From Bradyrhizobium canariense (lineage in GTDB: Bacteria; Pseudomonadota; Alphaproteobacteria; Rhizobiales; Xanthobacteraceae): a stretch of 64,000 bases of DNA. The position numbers and the translations under genes are program-made. Location of the stretch: positions 62,001-126,000 of the forward strand of contig NZ_VSST01000050.1 in NCBI RefSeq assembly GCF_019402665.1. The letters are read 5' to 3'. The notes below the pieces were generated by a model. It saw only the letters and a program-made list of their open reading frames with translations. It made no database searches and was not told the DNA's origin. This document shows, in pieces, positions 25,558-33,845 of the stretch (position 1 is its first letter; each line of letters starts with the position of its first letter).

Positions 25558-26112
25558 ATGAAACATCCGTCAAGCCGCGAATTCTTCGCATATTGGAACG
25601 AAAAGCGCGGCACTGCGCGGGCGCCAGACCGGGCCGATATCGATCCGGCTGCCGTGCGCGGCCTGCTCGGAGACATCTTCGTGCTGTCCTGCGAGCCCCA
25701 TCTCGGCTTCCCGTTCCGCGTCGCCGGCACGCGCGTTTGCGCGCTCGCAGGGCGCGACCTCAAGGACTCGAGTTTTGCGGCGCTGTTCAACGAGGCTAGC
25801 CGCCGCGAGGTCGAGGAGATCACGACCATCGTCGCCGACGAGAGCCTCGGCGCAATCGCCGGCGTCACCGCCGCGCGCGAGGACGGCAGCAAGGCGCATC
25901 TCGAGCTGCTGCTGCTGCCGTTCAATGCCCGCCCGCATACACCGGTGAGCGTGACAGGCGTGCTCGCGCCGTTCGACGACGAATGCGGCGCCCTTGGCCC
26001 GTTCGCCCTCACCTCCTGGCGCTATCTGCACCAGCCGGAAAAACTGCTGCCACGCGCGATCCGCAAGCTGCAAATCGCACGCGGGCTGATGGTGTATGAG
26101 GGGCTGCGCTAG
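25558..26112 (+). CDS. PAS_5-family sensor-like protein
   Basis: A 184-residue single-domain PAS_5 (PF07310-type) protein. The opening REFFAYWNEKRGTARAPDRADIDP is the family signature, followed by LLGDIFVLSCEPHLGFPFRVAGTRVCALAGRDL and a C-terminal strand pair. These proteins are common in Bradyrhizobium and other Rhizobiales; no output domain is attached and the ligand is unknown. The ATG at 25558 begins directly at the conserved motif. The CtrA-type box 150 bases upstream suggests cell-cycle control. Confidence 0.85.
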   Translation: MKHPSSREFFAYWNEKRGTARAPDRADIDPAAVRGLLGDIFVLSCEPHLGFPFRVAGTRVCALAGRDLKDSSFAALFNEASRREVEEITTIVADESLGAIAGVTAAREDGSKAHLELLLLPFNARPHTPVSVTGVLAPFDDECGALGPFALTSWRYLHQPEKLLPRAIRKLQIARGLMVYEGLR

Positions 26113-26125
26113 CAGTGCACCCTGC

Positions 26126-26515
26126 TCACGGCATCGCCAGATGCCAGGCACCGTTGAGAAAGCCGTCGCCGGTGACGTCGCCGGGCTTTGTGTCCTTGGC
26201 GAAGGTGTAGAGCGGCTTGCCCTTGTAGGCCCACTGCTTCGAGCCGTCGTCGCGCGTGATGACGGTGTAGCCGTCGGCGGCGGCATCGCTGGCCTCGGCT
26301 TTCAGCACCGGCCAGTTGGTCGCACACGGACCATTGCAGGCCGACTTGCCGTCAGCATCCTTGTCGAAAGTATAGAGCGACATGCCCTTGGCATCGGTGA
26401 GCACGTTGCCTTTGTCGGTCTTGCCGGTCTTGGCCGGCGGTGCCGCGAAAGCAGTGGGAGCCAGCGCCAGCGATATTGCGAGCGTGAGCGCGAGGCGGAT
26501 CGAGGTTGTGGTCAT
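26126..26515 (-). CDS. Secreted repeat protein of the COG4315 / Lipoprotein_15 family
   Basis: 129 residues. A Sec signal peptide (LALTLAISLALAPTAFA) is followed by two copies of the family repeat ending in Y-x-F/W-x-x-D: SLYTFDKDADGKSACNGPC and PLYTFAKDTKPGDVTGDGF. CATNWPVL and the final GAWHLAMP are also characteristic. Members occur in the periplasm of many bacteria; a specific function is not known. There is no lipobox Cys, so this one is secreted rather than lipidated. The ATG at 26515 follows GGAG. It converges on the PAS_5 gene, 13 bases apart. Confidence 0.87.
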   Translation of the reverse strand: MTTTSIRLALTLAISLALAPTAFAAPPAKTGKTDKGNVLTDAKGMSLYTFDKDADGKSACNGPCATNWPVLKAEASDAAADGYTVITRDDGSKQWAYKGKPLYTFAKDTKPGDVTGDGFLNGAWHLAMP

Positions 26516-26662
26516 GGTCTCTCCTGTCATGCAATGGGCTTGCATCGATAGGACGCCGCGCGAGCCGTCGTATTCCTGAGATGGCGGCAAAGATATTTTT
26601 CGCTGCACGCATCGTCGCATCGGAATAAACTGGAAATGATTGAGACGGAACGACGGATCGAC

Positions 26663-27172
26663 ATGAGCAAGCCGCATTGGCGTCCCGGGCGCGCCTCCGA
26701 TCTGCCGGCGATCAGCACGATCGCAGTGCGGATCCATCCTGATCTGCCTGAACGCCCCGAGGTGCTCGCGGAAAAAATGCGGCTCTATCCCGACGGCTGC
26801 CGCGTGCTCGTCGCGGACGACGGGATCGTCGGCTACGGTCTCGCGCATCCCTGGATGCAGCACCGGATTCCCCCGCTCGACGGCTTGCTCGAGCAATTGC
26901 CCGACGATGCGGATTGCCTCTATTTGCACGACGTCGCGGTGCTGCCTGATTTTCGCGGCGGTGTCGTGCGCGATTATGTGCTGGCAATCGAACAGCTCGC
27001 GCGCGCGTCAGCGATTGCGACGCTCGCATTGGTGTCGGTCTACGCCACGCGGCCGCTGTGGGAGCGTCTCGGCTTTCGGTCCGTCACGACTGATGCGAAG
27101 CTGCGGGCAAAGCTCGCGACCTACAGCGACAGCGCAACATACATGCTGCGCGACCTCGCTGCTCAGACTTGA
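26663..27172 (+). CDS. GNAT-family N-acetyltransferase
   Basis: 169 residues of the Gcn5-related acetyltransferase fold. RPGRASDLPAISTIA is the typical first strand-helix, YLHDVAVLPDFRGGVVRDYVL is the acetyl-CoA pyrophosphate loop region (RGGVV in place of R/QGxGxG/A), and SVYATRPLWERLGFRSV is the N-x-x-A-x-x-F/Y-Y-x-x-x-GF-like end motif. The substrate is unknown. Starts at 26636 (ATG, nine residues longer) and 26663 (ATG) are both possible. It is convergent with the helicase gene, 65 bases apart. Confidence 0.85.
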   Translation: MSKPHWRPGRASDLPAISTIAVRIHPDLPERPEVLAEKMRLYPDGCRVLVADDGIVGYGLAHPWMQHRIPPLDGLLEQLPDDADCLYLHDVAVLPDFRGGVVRDYVLAIEQLARASAIATLALVSVYATRPLWERLGFRSVTTDAKLRAKLATYSDSATYMLRDLAAQT

Positions 27173-27237
27173 TTTCCGAGATAATGCCGCCGGTGAAATC
27201 CGGCAGCATCATTGCCGTCCGCGCCGTGCAGCTGCAG

Positions 27238-29247
27238 TCAGGCGCGATACTTCTTTTTCGTCTTCGGCTTTTTCCCGGGAGCGCCCTTCTCAGACCACGA
27301 CGTGACCGAGGGCTCAGCATAGCCCGGCTTGTTCTTGTGCTTCTTCTTTTTTGCGAAGGAAGGAGCATCGTCGAATTTCGGCGTACGCTCGCCGTATGGC
27401 TTTTCGTGCGATTTGCCGTGTGTCTTGCCGTGTGGCTTGCCTTGCGGTTTGAACCCGCCCGGCTCGCGCGGGCGATCGTCGCGGCGTTCACGATGGTCGC
27501 TGTCGCTGCTCTCGCGCCGCGGCGCGTGGGACCGCTCTTCCGAAGATGCCTGCCGTTGCGGCGCATCCGCCATGGACTCGATGCGAATGTTGTCTTCCTT
27601 GTCCGGACGCTTGATCTTGGCGGCGAAAGATTCCACGACCCGCTCGGAAATCTCGAACTCGGTCGTGGTGTCCATGATCTTGATCGCGCCGATATCGTTC
27701 TTGTCGATGCCGCCACGGCGGCAGATCATCGGCAACAGCCAGCGCGCTTCCGCATTCTTTTTTCGTCCGATGTTGGCCCGGAACCAGACGCTGCCATCGG
27801 CCATGCCATGTTTCGACGATTTCCCCGATTTGGCCCGAGCCCTTTCGGGGCGGTCATCGCCACGCGAAGCGCGGACATCGTCGCGCGGAGCGCGCGTATC
27901 GTTGCGACCGCGATCCTCGCGCGGCCGGCCAGCTCGCTCGCCGGGATCCATGATGTCTTCGGGCGACGGCAGCCGCGCGCGATAGAGCCGTGCGAGAGAC
28001 GCGGCGATCTCCTCAGCCGACCGCTCGGCCAATAGCGCCTGCGCCAGCGCCAGATCGTCGGCGGTCGTCTCCTCCGTGAACAGCACGTCTTTCATGCGCT
28101 CGTGATCGAGCTTGCGGATCTCATCCGGCTGCGGCGCGGTCCCCCAGACCGCGTCGATGCCCGAGACGTTCAGCAGCATTTCCGCACGCCGCCGCCGCAC
28201 GGGCGGCACCAGCATGACGCTCGTCCCCTTGCGGCCCGCGCGGCCGGTGCGGCCGGAGCGATGCTGCATGACCTCGGCGTCGTTGGGCAGGTCGGCATGA
28301 ATGACGAGATCGAGGCTCGGCAGATCGATGCCGCGGGCGGCGACATCGGTCGCCACGCAGACCCGCGAGCGTCCGTCGCGCAGCGACTGCAGCGCCGTGG
28401 TCCGCTCGTTCTGCGTCAATTCGCCTGACAAGGCGACCACGGAGAAGCCGCGCTCCAGCAGCGCCGCCTGCAAATGCCGGACGCCATCGCGCGTGCTGCA
28501 GAATACCAGCGCGCTCGGCGCCTCGTAAAAGCGCAACACGTTGACGACGGCGTGCTCGGCATCGCCGGGCGCGATCCGGATCGCGCGGTACTCGATATCG
28601 GCATGACCGCCTTCGTCGCCGGCGACCTCGATCCGGAACGCCCGCTGCTGATACTGCTTGGCCAGCGCGACGATGCCGCGCGGGAACGTCGCCGAGAACA
28701 TCAGGGTGCGGCGGGTGTCCGGCGTGGTCTTGAGGATGAACTCCATGTCCTCGCGAAAGCCGAGATTGAGCATCTCGTCGGCCTCGTCGAGCACGACCAC
28801 TTTCAATTCCGAGATGTCGAGACGGCCGCGGCGCAAATGATCGCACAACCGGCCGGGCGTGCCGACGACGATATGAGCGCCGGCCGCAAGCTCCCGCTGC
28901 TCGCGCCTGGGGTCCATGCCGCCGACGCAGGAGACGACGCGCCCGCTCGCATGCTCGTACAGCCACGCCAGCTCGCGATGGACCTGCAACGCGAGCTCGC
29001 GGGTCGGCGCCACGATCAGGGCGAGCGGTGCACCCGCCCGCTCGAACCGCTCGGCGTCACCCAGCAGGTCCTTGGCCATGGCCAGCCCATAGGCCAGCGT
29101 CTTGCCGGAGCCGGTCTGGGCCGAAACCAAGAGGTCGCGGTCAGCGGCCTCGTCCGTGAGCACTGCGAGCTGAACGGGGGTCGGACGGTCGTAGTTGCGC
29201 TCGGCCAAAGCTCGGGCGAGCGGCGCACTCATGGTCGGAAAAGACAC
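27238..29247 (-). CDS. DEAD-box RNA helicase with DbpA-like RNA-binding domain
   Basis: 669 residues. Motifs: Q-motif (RPTPVQLAVL), I (SAQTGSGKT), Ia (APTRELALQ), II (VVLDEADEML), III (SATFP), V (ATDVAARGIDLPSLD) and VI (HRSGRTGRAGRKG). Residues about 470-560 (SVWFRANIGRKKNAEARWLL to MDTTTEFEI) form a DbpA/CsdA-type RNA-binding domain; the last 120 residues are Arg/Lys/Asp-rich with HGK repeats and are probably disordered. The role is RNA remodelling in ribosome assembly or cold response. The GTG at 29247 and ATG at 29232 are both plausible starts. A 353-base gap upstream may hold a long leader, as for cold-induced helicases. Confidence 0.95.
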   Translation of the reverse strand: MSFPTMSAPLARALAERNYDRPTPVQLAVLTDEAADRDLLVSAQTGSGKTLAYGLAMAKDLLGDAERFERAGAPLALIVAPTRELALQVHRELAWLYEHASGRVVSCVGGMDPRREQRELAAGAHIVVGTPGRLCDHLRRGRLDISELKVVVLDEADEMLNLGFREDMEFILKTTPDTRRTLMFSATFPRGIVALAKQYQQRAFRIEVAGDEGGHADIEYRAIRIAPGDAEHAVVNVLRFYEAPSALVFCSTRDGVRHLQAALLERGFSVVALSGELTQNERTTALQSLRDGRSRVCVATDVAARGIDLPSLDLVIHADLPNDAEVMQHRSGRTGRAGRKGTSVMLVPPVRRRRAEMLLNVSGIDAVWGTAPQPDEIRKLDHERMKDVLFTEETTADDLALAQALLAERSAEEIAASLARLYRARLPSPEDIMDPGERAGRPREDRGRNDTRAPRDDVRASRGDDRPERARAKSGKSSKHGMADGSVWFRANIGRKKNAEARWLLPMICRRGGIDKNDIGAIKIMDTTTEFEISERVVESFAAKIKRPDKEDNIRIESMADAPQRQASSEERSHAPRRESSDSDHRERRDDRPREPGGFKPQGKPHGKTHGKSHEKPYGERTPKFDDAPSFAKKKKHKNKPGYAEPSVTSWSEKGAPGKKPKTKKKYRA

Positions 29248-29600
29248 GGGATAAACCTTGGTTGGTCCAGGCGCGGAACGTCGAGCCGCGCGACCTGAAG
29301 CTGCGTAGGCGGCAAATGGTCCAGCCGCACGCGTGGTGATTTGATTTGGACGCTCTTTACGCCAAGTGCGGGCAAATCACCATGCCTATGACGCATGGCT
29401 TTGGCGATGCCGAGAATAAGCTTACTGGCCAGCTCGACCCACTACATCCAGCGTTTTCGAGCCGTTTTGCTGCATATAGCGGGATTTTGGGGCGAGGCTG
29501 CAGATTTTCACGGCCACCTCGCTTAAATTATGCACGGTTGGAGCTGCCGGAGACGCACAACAGGGCTAAGCTCAGGCCGATTGGACTAGGGAGCACGACG
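29248..29600. other. Divergent intergenic region, no gene seen
   Basis: 353 bases between the helicase and phosphoesterase starts. An open frame extends upstream of the phosphoesterase but lacks any conserved pattern. The stretch is less GC-rich than its flanks (for example 29385-29540), consistent with promoters and leader RNA; no clear structure was identified by eye. Confidence 0.4.
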
Positions 29601-30341
29601 ATGCGATTGGCAGTCATTTCCGATATCCACGGCAACCTTGCCGCGCTGGAGGCGGTGCTGGCCGACATCAAGGCGCGTGGCGTCGATCGTACGGTCAACC
29701 TGGGCGATTGCGTCACCAGTCCGTTGTGGCCGAAAGAGACTTTCGAAGCTCTCGAGGCGCTGTCGTTGCCGACCGTACGCGGAAACCATGATCGCTGGAT
29801 TGAGGAGTTTCCGGACGACAAGCTCTCGTCCGCAGGCCTGTTTGCGCGCAACGCATTGACTGCGGAGCAACGTCTCGCACTCCACAGCCTGCCTTCCCAA
29901 ATACGGCTGGACGATGGTATCCTGGCCTGCCACGGCACGCCCGACAACGATACGACATGCCTGCTGGAAGAAACGCTCGACGACGGCCGCTTCGTACCGG
30001 CACGCCGCGACGTGCTGGCAATGCGCCTCGCGAGTGAGCCGACGGCGCGTGTGGTGCTGTGTGGTCATAGCCACCGCCAGGCCGTCGTTCACGGACCTCA
30101 TGACTGTCTGGTTCTCAATCCAGGGAGCGTTGGTTGCCCGGTCTTCGCAGACATTCCCGTTGCCGCAAACCTGGAATACCGCTCGCCGCACGCGCGATAT
30201 GCAATCCTCACGAAGCGACAAAGGGGCTGGCAGGCCGAACTCTTGGCCCTCGAATACGATTGGGACGCCGCATCGTCCCGTGCCCTCGCCAACGACCACC
30301 CGAAATGGGCGCGGGCCATATCGTCGGGATATGTCAAATAG
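29601..30341 (+). CDS. Calcineurin-like metallophosphoesterase (YfcE/MJ0936 type)
   Basis: A 246-residue dinuclear-metal phosphoesterase. Metal-binding motifs occur in order: VISDIHGNLAALEAVL (D-x-H), NLGDCV (G-D), VRGNHD (G-N-H-D), CHGTPDN and LCGHSHRQAV (G-H-x-H). ILVLNPGS-like LVLNPGSVGCP near the end is typical of the YfcE/CpdB-like group. The substrate may be a cyclic nucleotide or phosphodiester. The ATG at 29601 starts directly at the first motif and follows AGGGAG. It is followed 52 bases later by a cupin gene on the same strand, probably in one operon. Confidence 0.92.
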   Translation: MRLAVISDIHGNLAALEAVLADIKARGVDRTVNLGDCVTSPLWPKETFEALEALSLPTVRGNHDRWIEEFPDDKLSSAGLFARNALTAEQRLALHSLPSQIRLDDGILACHGTPDNDTTCLLEETLDDGRFVPARRDVLAMRLASEPTARVVLCGHSHRQAVVHGPHDCLVLNPGSVGCPVFADIPVAANLEYRSPHARYAILTKRQRGWQAELLALEYDWDAASSRALANDHPKWARAISSGYVK

Positions 30342-30393
30342 CTGCTGGCATCGCTCGACCCAAATCGTGCCGCACGGAAGAACGGGAGAACAC

Positions 30394-30747
30394 ATGGCCG
30401 ACGGCATTTCGCTTGCCGACAAACTCGCGACTTTTGGGGATTTCTGGTCGCCACGCACGATCACGACCTTCAACGATTGCGACGTGATGGTGGTGAAGGT
30501 GAAGGGAGAATTCACCTGGCACAAGCACGATGACACCGACGATTTCTTTCTCGTCCTGAAAGGCAGTCTGGACATCGAATTGCGGGATCGCACGGTGACG
30601 CTCGGTCCGGGCGAACTCTATGTCGTGCCCAAAGGTGTTGAGCATCGACCGGTCGCGCGCGAGGAGGTTCATCTCCTGCTCATCGAGCCGACCGGCACGC
30701 CGAATACGGGCGACAAAGCCACCGCCGCGGCCCGCAAGCTCGCATAG
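30394..30747 (+). CDS. Small cupin-domain protein
   Basis: A 117-residue single-domain cupin_2 protein. The two cupin boxes are FTWHKHDDTDDFFLVLKG (motif 1, metal ligands HxH, later E/D replaced by D) and GELYVVPKGVEHRPVA (motif 2 with His). Such proteins bind a metal and act as isomerases, dioxygenases or ligand sensors; nothing in the sequence decides. The ATG at 30394 follows GGGAGA. It is probably cotranscribed with the phosphoesterase upstream. Confidence 0.9.
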   Translation: MADGISLADKLATFGDFWSPRTITTFNDCDVMVVKVKGEFTWHKHDDTDDFFLVLKGSLDIELRDRTVTLGPGELYVVPKGVEHRPVAREEVHLLLIEPTGTPNTGDKATAAARKLA

Positions 30748-30784
30748 AGGGCAACTCGCCCAGCGCAGCTCTATGCCTGCAGCC

Positions 30785-31297
30785 CTAATCCCTGGAGGTC
30801 ACCAGGCTGCTGAAGCCGCCGACCAGTCTAGCTCTTGCCCGCACAAGAGTGTCCCTGGCCGCGCGGCTCAGTGCGCGGATGGCGCGCCAGGCGTCGGTTG
30901 CCTGCAGCCACGCCTTCACCTCGGAGTACTTGCCGTACGTCCAGGCAAATGCCGGAATCCGCATCAGCTTGTCACGCGTGAGATGGAACAGGCGCTCGAC
31001 CAGGACGAGCTTGAGCAGCTCGCCGACGATGAACGTCACGGCCCCGCTCACGATCTGGCCGGTTGCCGCGAGATAGGCCGCCACGGGCTTGACCGGCTCC
31101 AGGATAATGACGGGCACGGAAAACAGGGCAAGCGAGCAATAAGGCGACAGCGATCTGATCCAGCCGCGCAATCGCTTCAATTGGAGATGCCGCTCGATCC
31201 AGCGCGAGATTGGCCTCGCCACGGCCATGAAGACCGCATCCACCAGGAAGTAGATGGCGGCCAGGATGTAAGTGACGGGTTTCAGGATCCGCTTCAC
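30785..31297 (-). CDS. Membrane protein of unknown function
   Basis: 170 residues with two to three hydrophobic stretches: residues 8-27 (VTYILAAIYFLVDAVFMAVA), 52-70 (YCSLALFSVPVIILEPVKP) and 74-100 (YLAATGQIVSGAVTFIVGELLKLVLVERL). The C-terminal 60 residues are amphipathic and Arg-rich. The first part reads like a reentrant anchor rather than a transporter. I do not recognise a family. It is convergent with the cupin gene, 37 bases apart. Confidence 0.72.
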   Translation of the reverse strand: MKRILKPVTYILAAIYFLVDAVFMAVARPISRWIERHLQLKRLRGWIRSLSPYCSLALFSVPVIILEPVKPVAAYLAATGQIVSGAVTFIVGELLKLVLVERLFHLTRDKLMRIPAFAWTYGKYSEVKAWLQATDAWRAIRALSRAARDTLVRARARLVGGFSSLVTSRD

Positions 31298-31411
31298 GAT
31301 GATCTCTCCCGTGAACTGAAAGCCGAAACCCGGGCCTAAGTTTCACCCCGGCGTGAATAACTCGCGGATTTTCTGTGGAACTTTTCGTGCACAGCCCCGC
31401 AGCTGCGCGGT

Positions 31412-31840
31412 TCAGATCTCCGCATAGACCTCCAAGAGATTGCCGTCAGGGTCGCGGAAGAACAGCGTCCGGTGCCCGAACGACTGGTTCGTCGGCGGTG
31501 ACAGCAGCGCCACGCTGTGGCGTGCGAGTTCGTCGGCACATGCATCGACTTCGGCCGCGGACACCTTGAAGGCCAGTTGCAGCGAGGCGCTCCTGTGCGG
31601 CACAGGCGCGTCAGTCGCAGTCCGGCCCGGCTTTGCGAGAGCCAACGTGTTAGGGCCCAGGCCGTACTCGATCCAGTTCGCCGACAACTCCCGCAGCACC
31701 GGAAATGCGAGAACCTCCTCGTAGAAGCGGCGCATCGCCACCATATCGCGCACGAAGATGACGGTGTACTCGATCGCGCGGATAGCGCGGAAGGGTGAGC
31801 GGGTGCGCTGGCCTGGTTCGGTCGTTTGTTCGTTTGTCAT
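31412..31840 (-). CDS. VOC-superfamily (glyoxalase/bleomycin-resistance fold) protein
   Basis: 142 residues with one complete VOC domain made of two beta-alpha-beta-beta-beta units. IEYTVIFVRDMVAMRRFYEEVLAFPV is the first unit, SLQLAFKVSAAEVDACADEL the second, and FFRDPDGNLLEVYAEI the standard ending with the Glu metal ligand. The first ligand position (usually H in the opening strand) is Y/T here, so metal binding may be lost. The ATG at 31840 has AAGGA four bases upstream; another ATG is at 31852. REP copy 2 sits 29 bases upstream. Confidence 0.87.
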   Translation of the reverse strand: MTNEQTTEPGQRTRSPFRAIRAIEYTVIFVRDMVAMRRFYEEVLAFPVLRELSANWIEYGLGPNTLALAKPGRTATDAPVPHRSASLQLAFKVSAAEVDACADELARHSVALLSPPTNQSFGHRTLFFRDPDGNLLEVYAEI

Positions 31841-31868
31841 CTCGTCCTTCATTCCAAACGCCGGCCCC

Positions 31869-31947
31869 GTAGCCCGTATGGAGCGTAGCGGAATGCGGGG
31901 AGCCGCAGGCGAGAATCCCGGATTGCGCTGCGCTCCATCCGGGCTAC
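31869..31947. repeat. REP-type palindrome, family B, copy 2
   Basis: Outer arms GTAGCCCGTATGGAGCG and CGCTCCATCCGGGCTAC; the inner part (GGAATGCGGG and ATCCCGGATTGCG) is diverged from copies 1 and 3. It lies between the VOC gene start and the stop of the DUF5680 gene on the same strand. Confidence 0.85.
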
Positions 31948-31954
31948 GGATCAT

Positions 31955-32437
31955 CTAGCGCAGCAGCCCGCCACCATAGCGCAGCTCGTAAAGCAGCGCG
32001 CCATCCTCCTGCGCAATCGTCTCGATGCCGTGGAAACGATCGAGCGAGCCTTCGACCTCGTTACGGTAAACCATGCCGTCCTGCTCAAACAGATGCGGCC
32101 CCCGGTACGGCTCCTCCACGGATCCGGCCAGTAGTGCCTGGCGCAGGAATTTGTAGATCGCAAGGAAGGTGTCTCGCCCCGTGATCTCCGCGCGGACGCC
32201 CCCGCTGTAGCTCATCGACCAGATGACGCGCCCATCCCGGGACACGGTCTCCTGCCCGACGAAGAACCCCATCCCGAAATAGATATCGCGATAGGCATAA
32301 GGCGACGCGCGATGCTCGAGCTGCTTGGAGCCTCTGAGCAGCGGAGCGGCCACGGTGGCGTCGTCGTCCAGCCCCGCATAGGTGCGGCGCTTGGATTCGA
32401 CCAGAAACGCCGCGAGCTCGTGCGGGATCGATGCCAT
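31955..32437 (-). CDS. DUF5680-like protein
   Basis: 160 residues. The pattern ELAAFLVESKRRTYAGLDDD, SPYAYRDIYFGMGFFVGQE, DGRVIWSMSYSGGV, IYKFLRQALL and NEVEGSLDRFHGIE followed by LYELRYGGG fits the DUF5680 family, which has no assigned reaction (family name from memory). It is soluble with no signal peptide. The ATG at 32437 lies two bases past the stop of the alcohol dehydrogenase gene, with TGGAG as ribosome-binding site inside that gene's end, so the two are translationally coupled. Confidence 0.75.
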   Translation of the reverse strand: MASIPHELAAFLVESKRRTYAGLDDDATVAAPLLRGSKQLEHRASPYAYRDIYFGMGFFVGQETVSRDGRVIWSMSYSGGVRAEITGRDTFLAIYKFLRQALLAGSVEEPYRGPHLFEQDGMVYRNEVEGSLDRFHGIETIAQEDGALLYELRYGGGLLR

Positions 32438-32439
32438 CG

Positions 32440-33591
32440 CTACTCCACCAGCTCCGGCCACGGCACGATGGTTGACTTCACCGTCTTCATCGCCATCGCA
32501 TCCCTGACCGCCTGCGCGACGCCTTCTTCCGTGAACGGATAGATCGTCTGCATCTTCAGCCAGGGATATTTGTCACGGGTGCGATAGAGCATGTCGACGC
32601 CGAGCGGCAGATCGTTGGCGGTAAAACCCCAGGAGCCCAGCACATTGAGGTCCTTGGTGCAGATGCGGTGCCAGGAGGTCTCGATCGAGCCGGCGTCGGT
32701 GAACTGGCCCATCTCGACATAGGTGCCGCCGTCGCGCAGCATCTCGATGCCTTCGGGGCCGGCGGAGGGATGGCCCGAGCAATCCATCACCAGATCGGCG
32801 CCGAAGCCGCCGACGATGTCGCGTACGCGCGCGATGCGTGCCTCGGGCGATTTCAGTTCGTCGATGTTCACCGTCGCCTCGGCGCCGAACTCACGCGCGA
32901 GCTTGAGCCGCGGCTCCTCCGGCGCACCGACGCAGATGACGCGCCCTGCTCCCATCTCCTGCGCGGCGGCAACCGCGAGAATGCCGATCGGGCCCGAGCC
33001 CTGGATCACCACCGTGTCGCCCCAGGTGAAACCACCGGCGCGGCTGGCGCGATTGAAGGCGCGGATGCAGGAGGTCAGCGGCTCCGACAGCGCCCCCAGC
33101 CGCAGCGACATGTCGTCAGGCAATTTGTAGATCTTGGTGCCCGGCAGCATATCGAGATCGACATAGACATATTCGGCCCAGCCGCCCCACATGTGAGGCG
33201 CCTTGTCGAAGCCGAGATAGCGGCCGTAATAGACCGGCGTCAGGCACTTGTTGGCGACTTGCGGAAAATGGATGCAGTAATAGCAACGGCCGCAGGGCAT
33301 CAGCGGCGGGATCATCACCTTTGATCCGACCTTCAGCGGCTTGCTCATGAAGTCCTCGGTGAATTCGTCGCCGCATTCGACGATGATTCCGCCGAGCTCA
33401 TGGCCGAGCGTGAACGGCCACGGCAGCGGCTTCGGCCAGTGCCCCTTCAAAATGTGCAGGTCCGTGCCGCAGACGCCGCACGCACCGACCTTGATCAGCG
33501 CCGCCTTCCGGCCGACCTTCGGCCACGGCACGGAGCGGATGACGGGTTCGCTGCCGGGCCCTGCGTGGGTGCAGACGCGGATCTGGTCCAT
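32440..33591 (-). CDS. Zinc-dependent alcohol dehydrogenase (MDR superfamily)
   Basis: A 383-residue NAD(P)-dependent medium-chain dehydrogenase. Catalytic zinc ligands are in GACGVCGTDLHIL (Cys) and TLGHELGGII (His, Glu). The structural-zinc region is MPCGRCYYCIHFPQVANKC with four Cys. The Rossmann motif is VIQGSGPIGILAVAAAQ. The insert after the structural zinc (YYGRYLGFDKAPHMWGGWAEY) resembles threonine/L-idonate dehydrogenase-like enzymes. The substrate is unknown. The ATG at 33591 opens at DQIRVCTHAGPG. It is the first gene of a pair with DUF5680, and REP copies lie on both sides of the pair. Confidence 0.92.
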   Translation of the reverse strand: MDQIRVCTHAGPGSEPVIRSVPWPKVGRKAALIKVGACGVCGTDLHILKGHWPKPLPWPFTLGHELGGIIVECGDEFTEDFMSKPLKVGSKVMIPPLMPCGRCYYCIHFPQVANKCLTPVYYGRYLGFDKAPHMWGGWAEYVYVDLDMLPGTKIYKLPDDMSLRLGALSEPLTSCIRAFNRASRAGGFTWGDTVVIQGSGPIGILAVAAAQEMGAGRVICVGAPEEPRLKLAREFGAEATVNIDELKSPEARIARVRDIVGGFGADLVMDCSGHPSAGPEGIEMLRDGGTYVEMGQFTDAGSIETSWHRICTKDLNVLGSWGFTANDLPLGVDMLYRTRDKYPWLKMQTIYPFTEEGVAQAVRDAMAMKTVKSTIVPWPELVE

Positions 33592-33686
33592 GGAGGTTTC
33601 CTCGATGCCCGCTTTTACTATGGCTGATTGGTGCGAGCTGACGAGCAGCGTATGTGAGATGCACGGTCGTGCCAAGCCGCGGCCTC

Positions 33687-33755
33687 GTAGCCCGCATGAG
33701 CGAAGCGACATGCGGGGCCGGCGTTCCCGGATATCGCTTCGCTCATCCGGGCTAC
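33687..33755. repeat. REP-type palindrome, family B, copy 3
   Basis: GTAGCCCGCATGAGCGAAGCG and CGCTTCGCTCATCCGGGCTAC form the outer stem with a loop region of about 25 bases. It is closest to copy 1 at 20580. It lies in the divergent gap between the dehydrogenase and the first MFS gene, where it could affect either promoter. Confidence 0.87.
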
Positions 33756-33845
33756 GGGACCGCTGTCCTCACACACCCAAGTGTCTTGAGCGCTCGACGG
33801 CGAACGTGTAGGCACGGCGCGAAAAGTCCCACCCCAGGTGCCCGC

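Noticed and set aside
27169..28035. Plus-strand frame opposite the helicase C-terminus
   Set aside because: Antisense of an Arg/Lys-rich disordered region; no ribosome-binding site or known pattern.
29346..29600. N-terminal extension of the phosphoesterase
   Set aside because: The 85 extra residues are not conserved; the ATG at 29601 has a ribosome-binding site and begins at the first metal motif.
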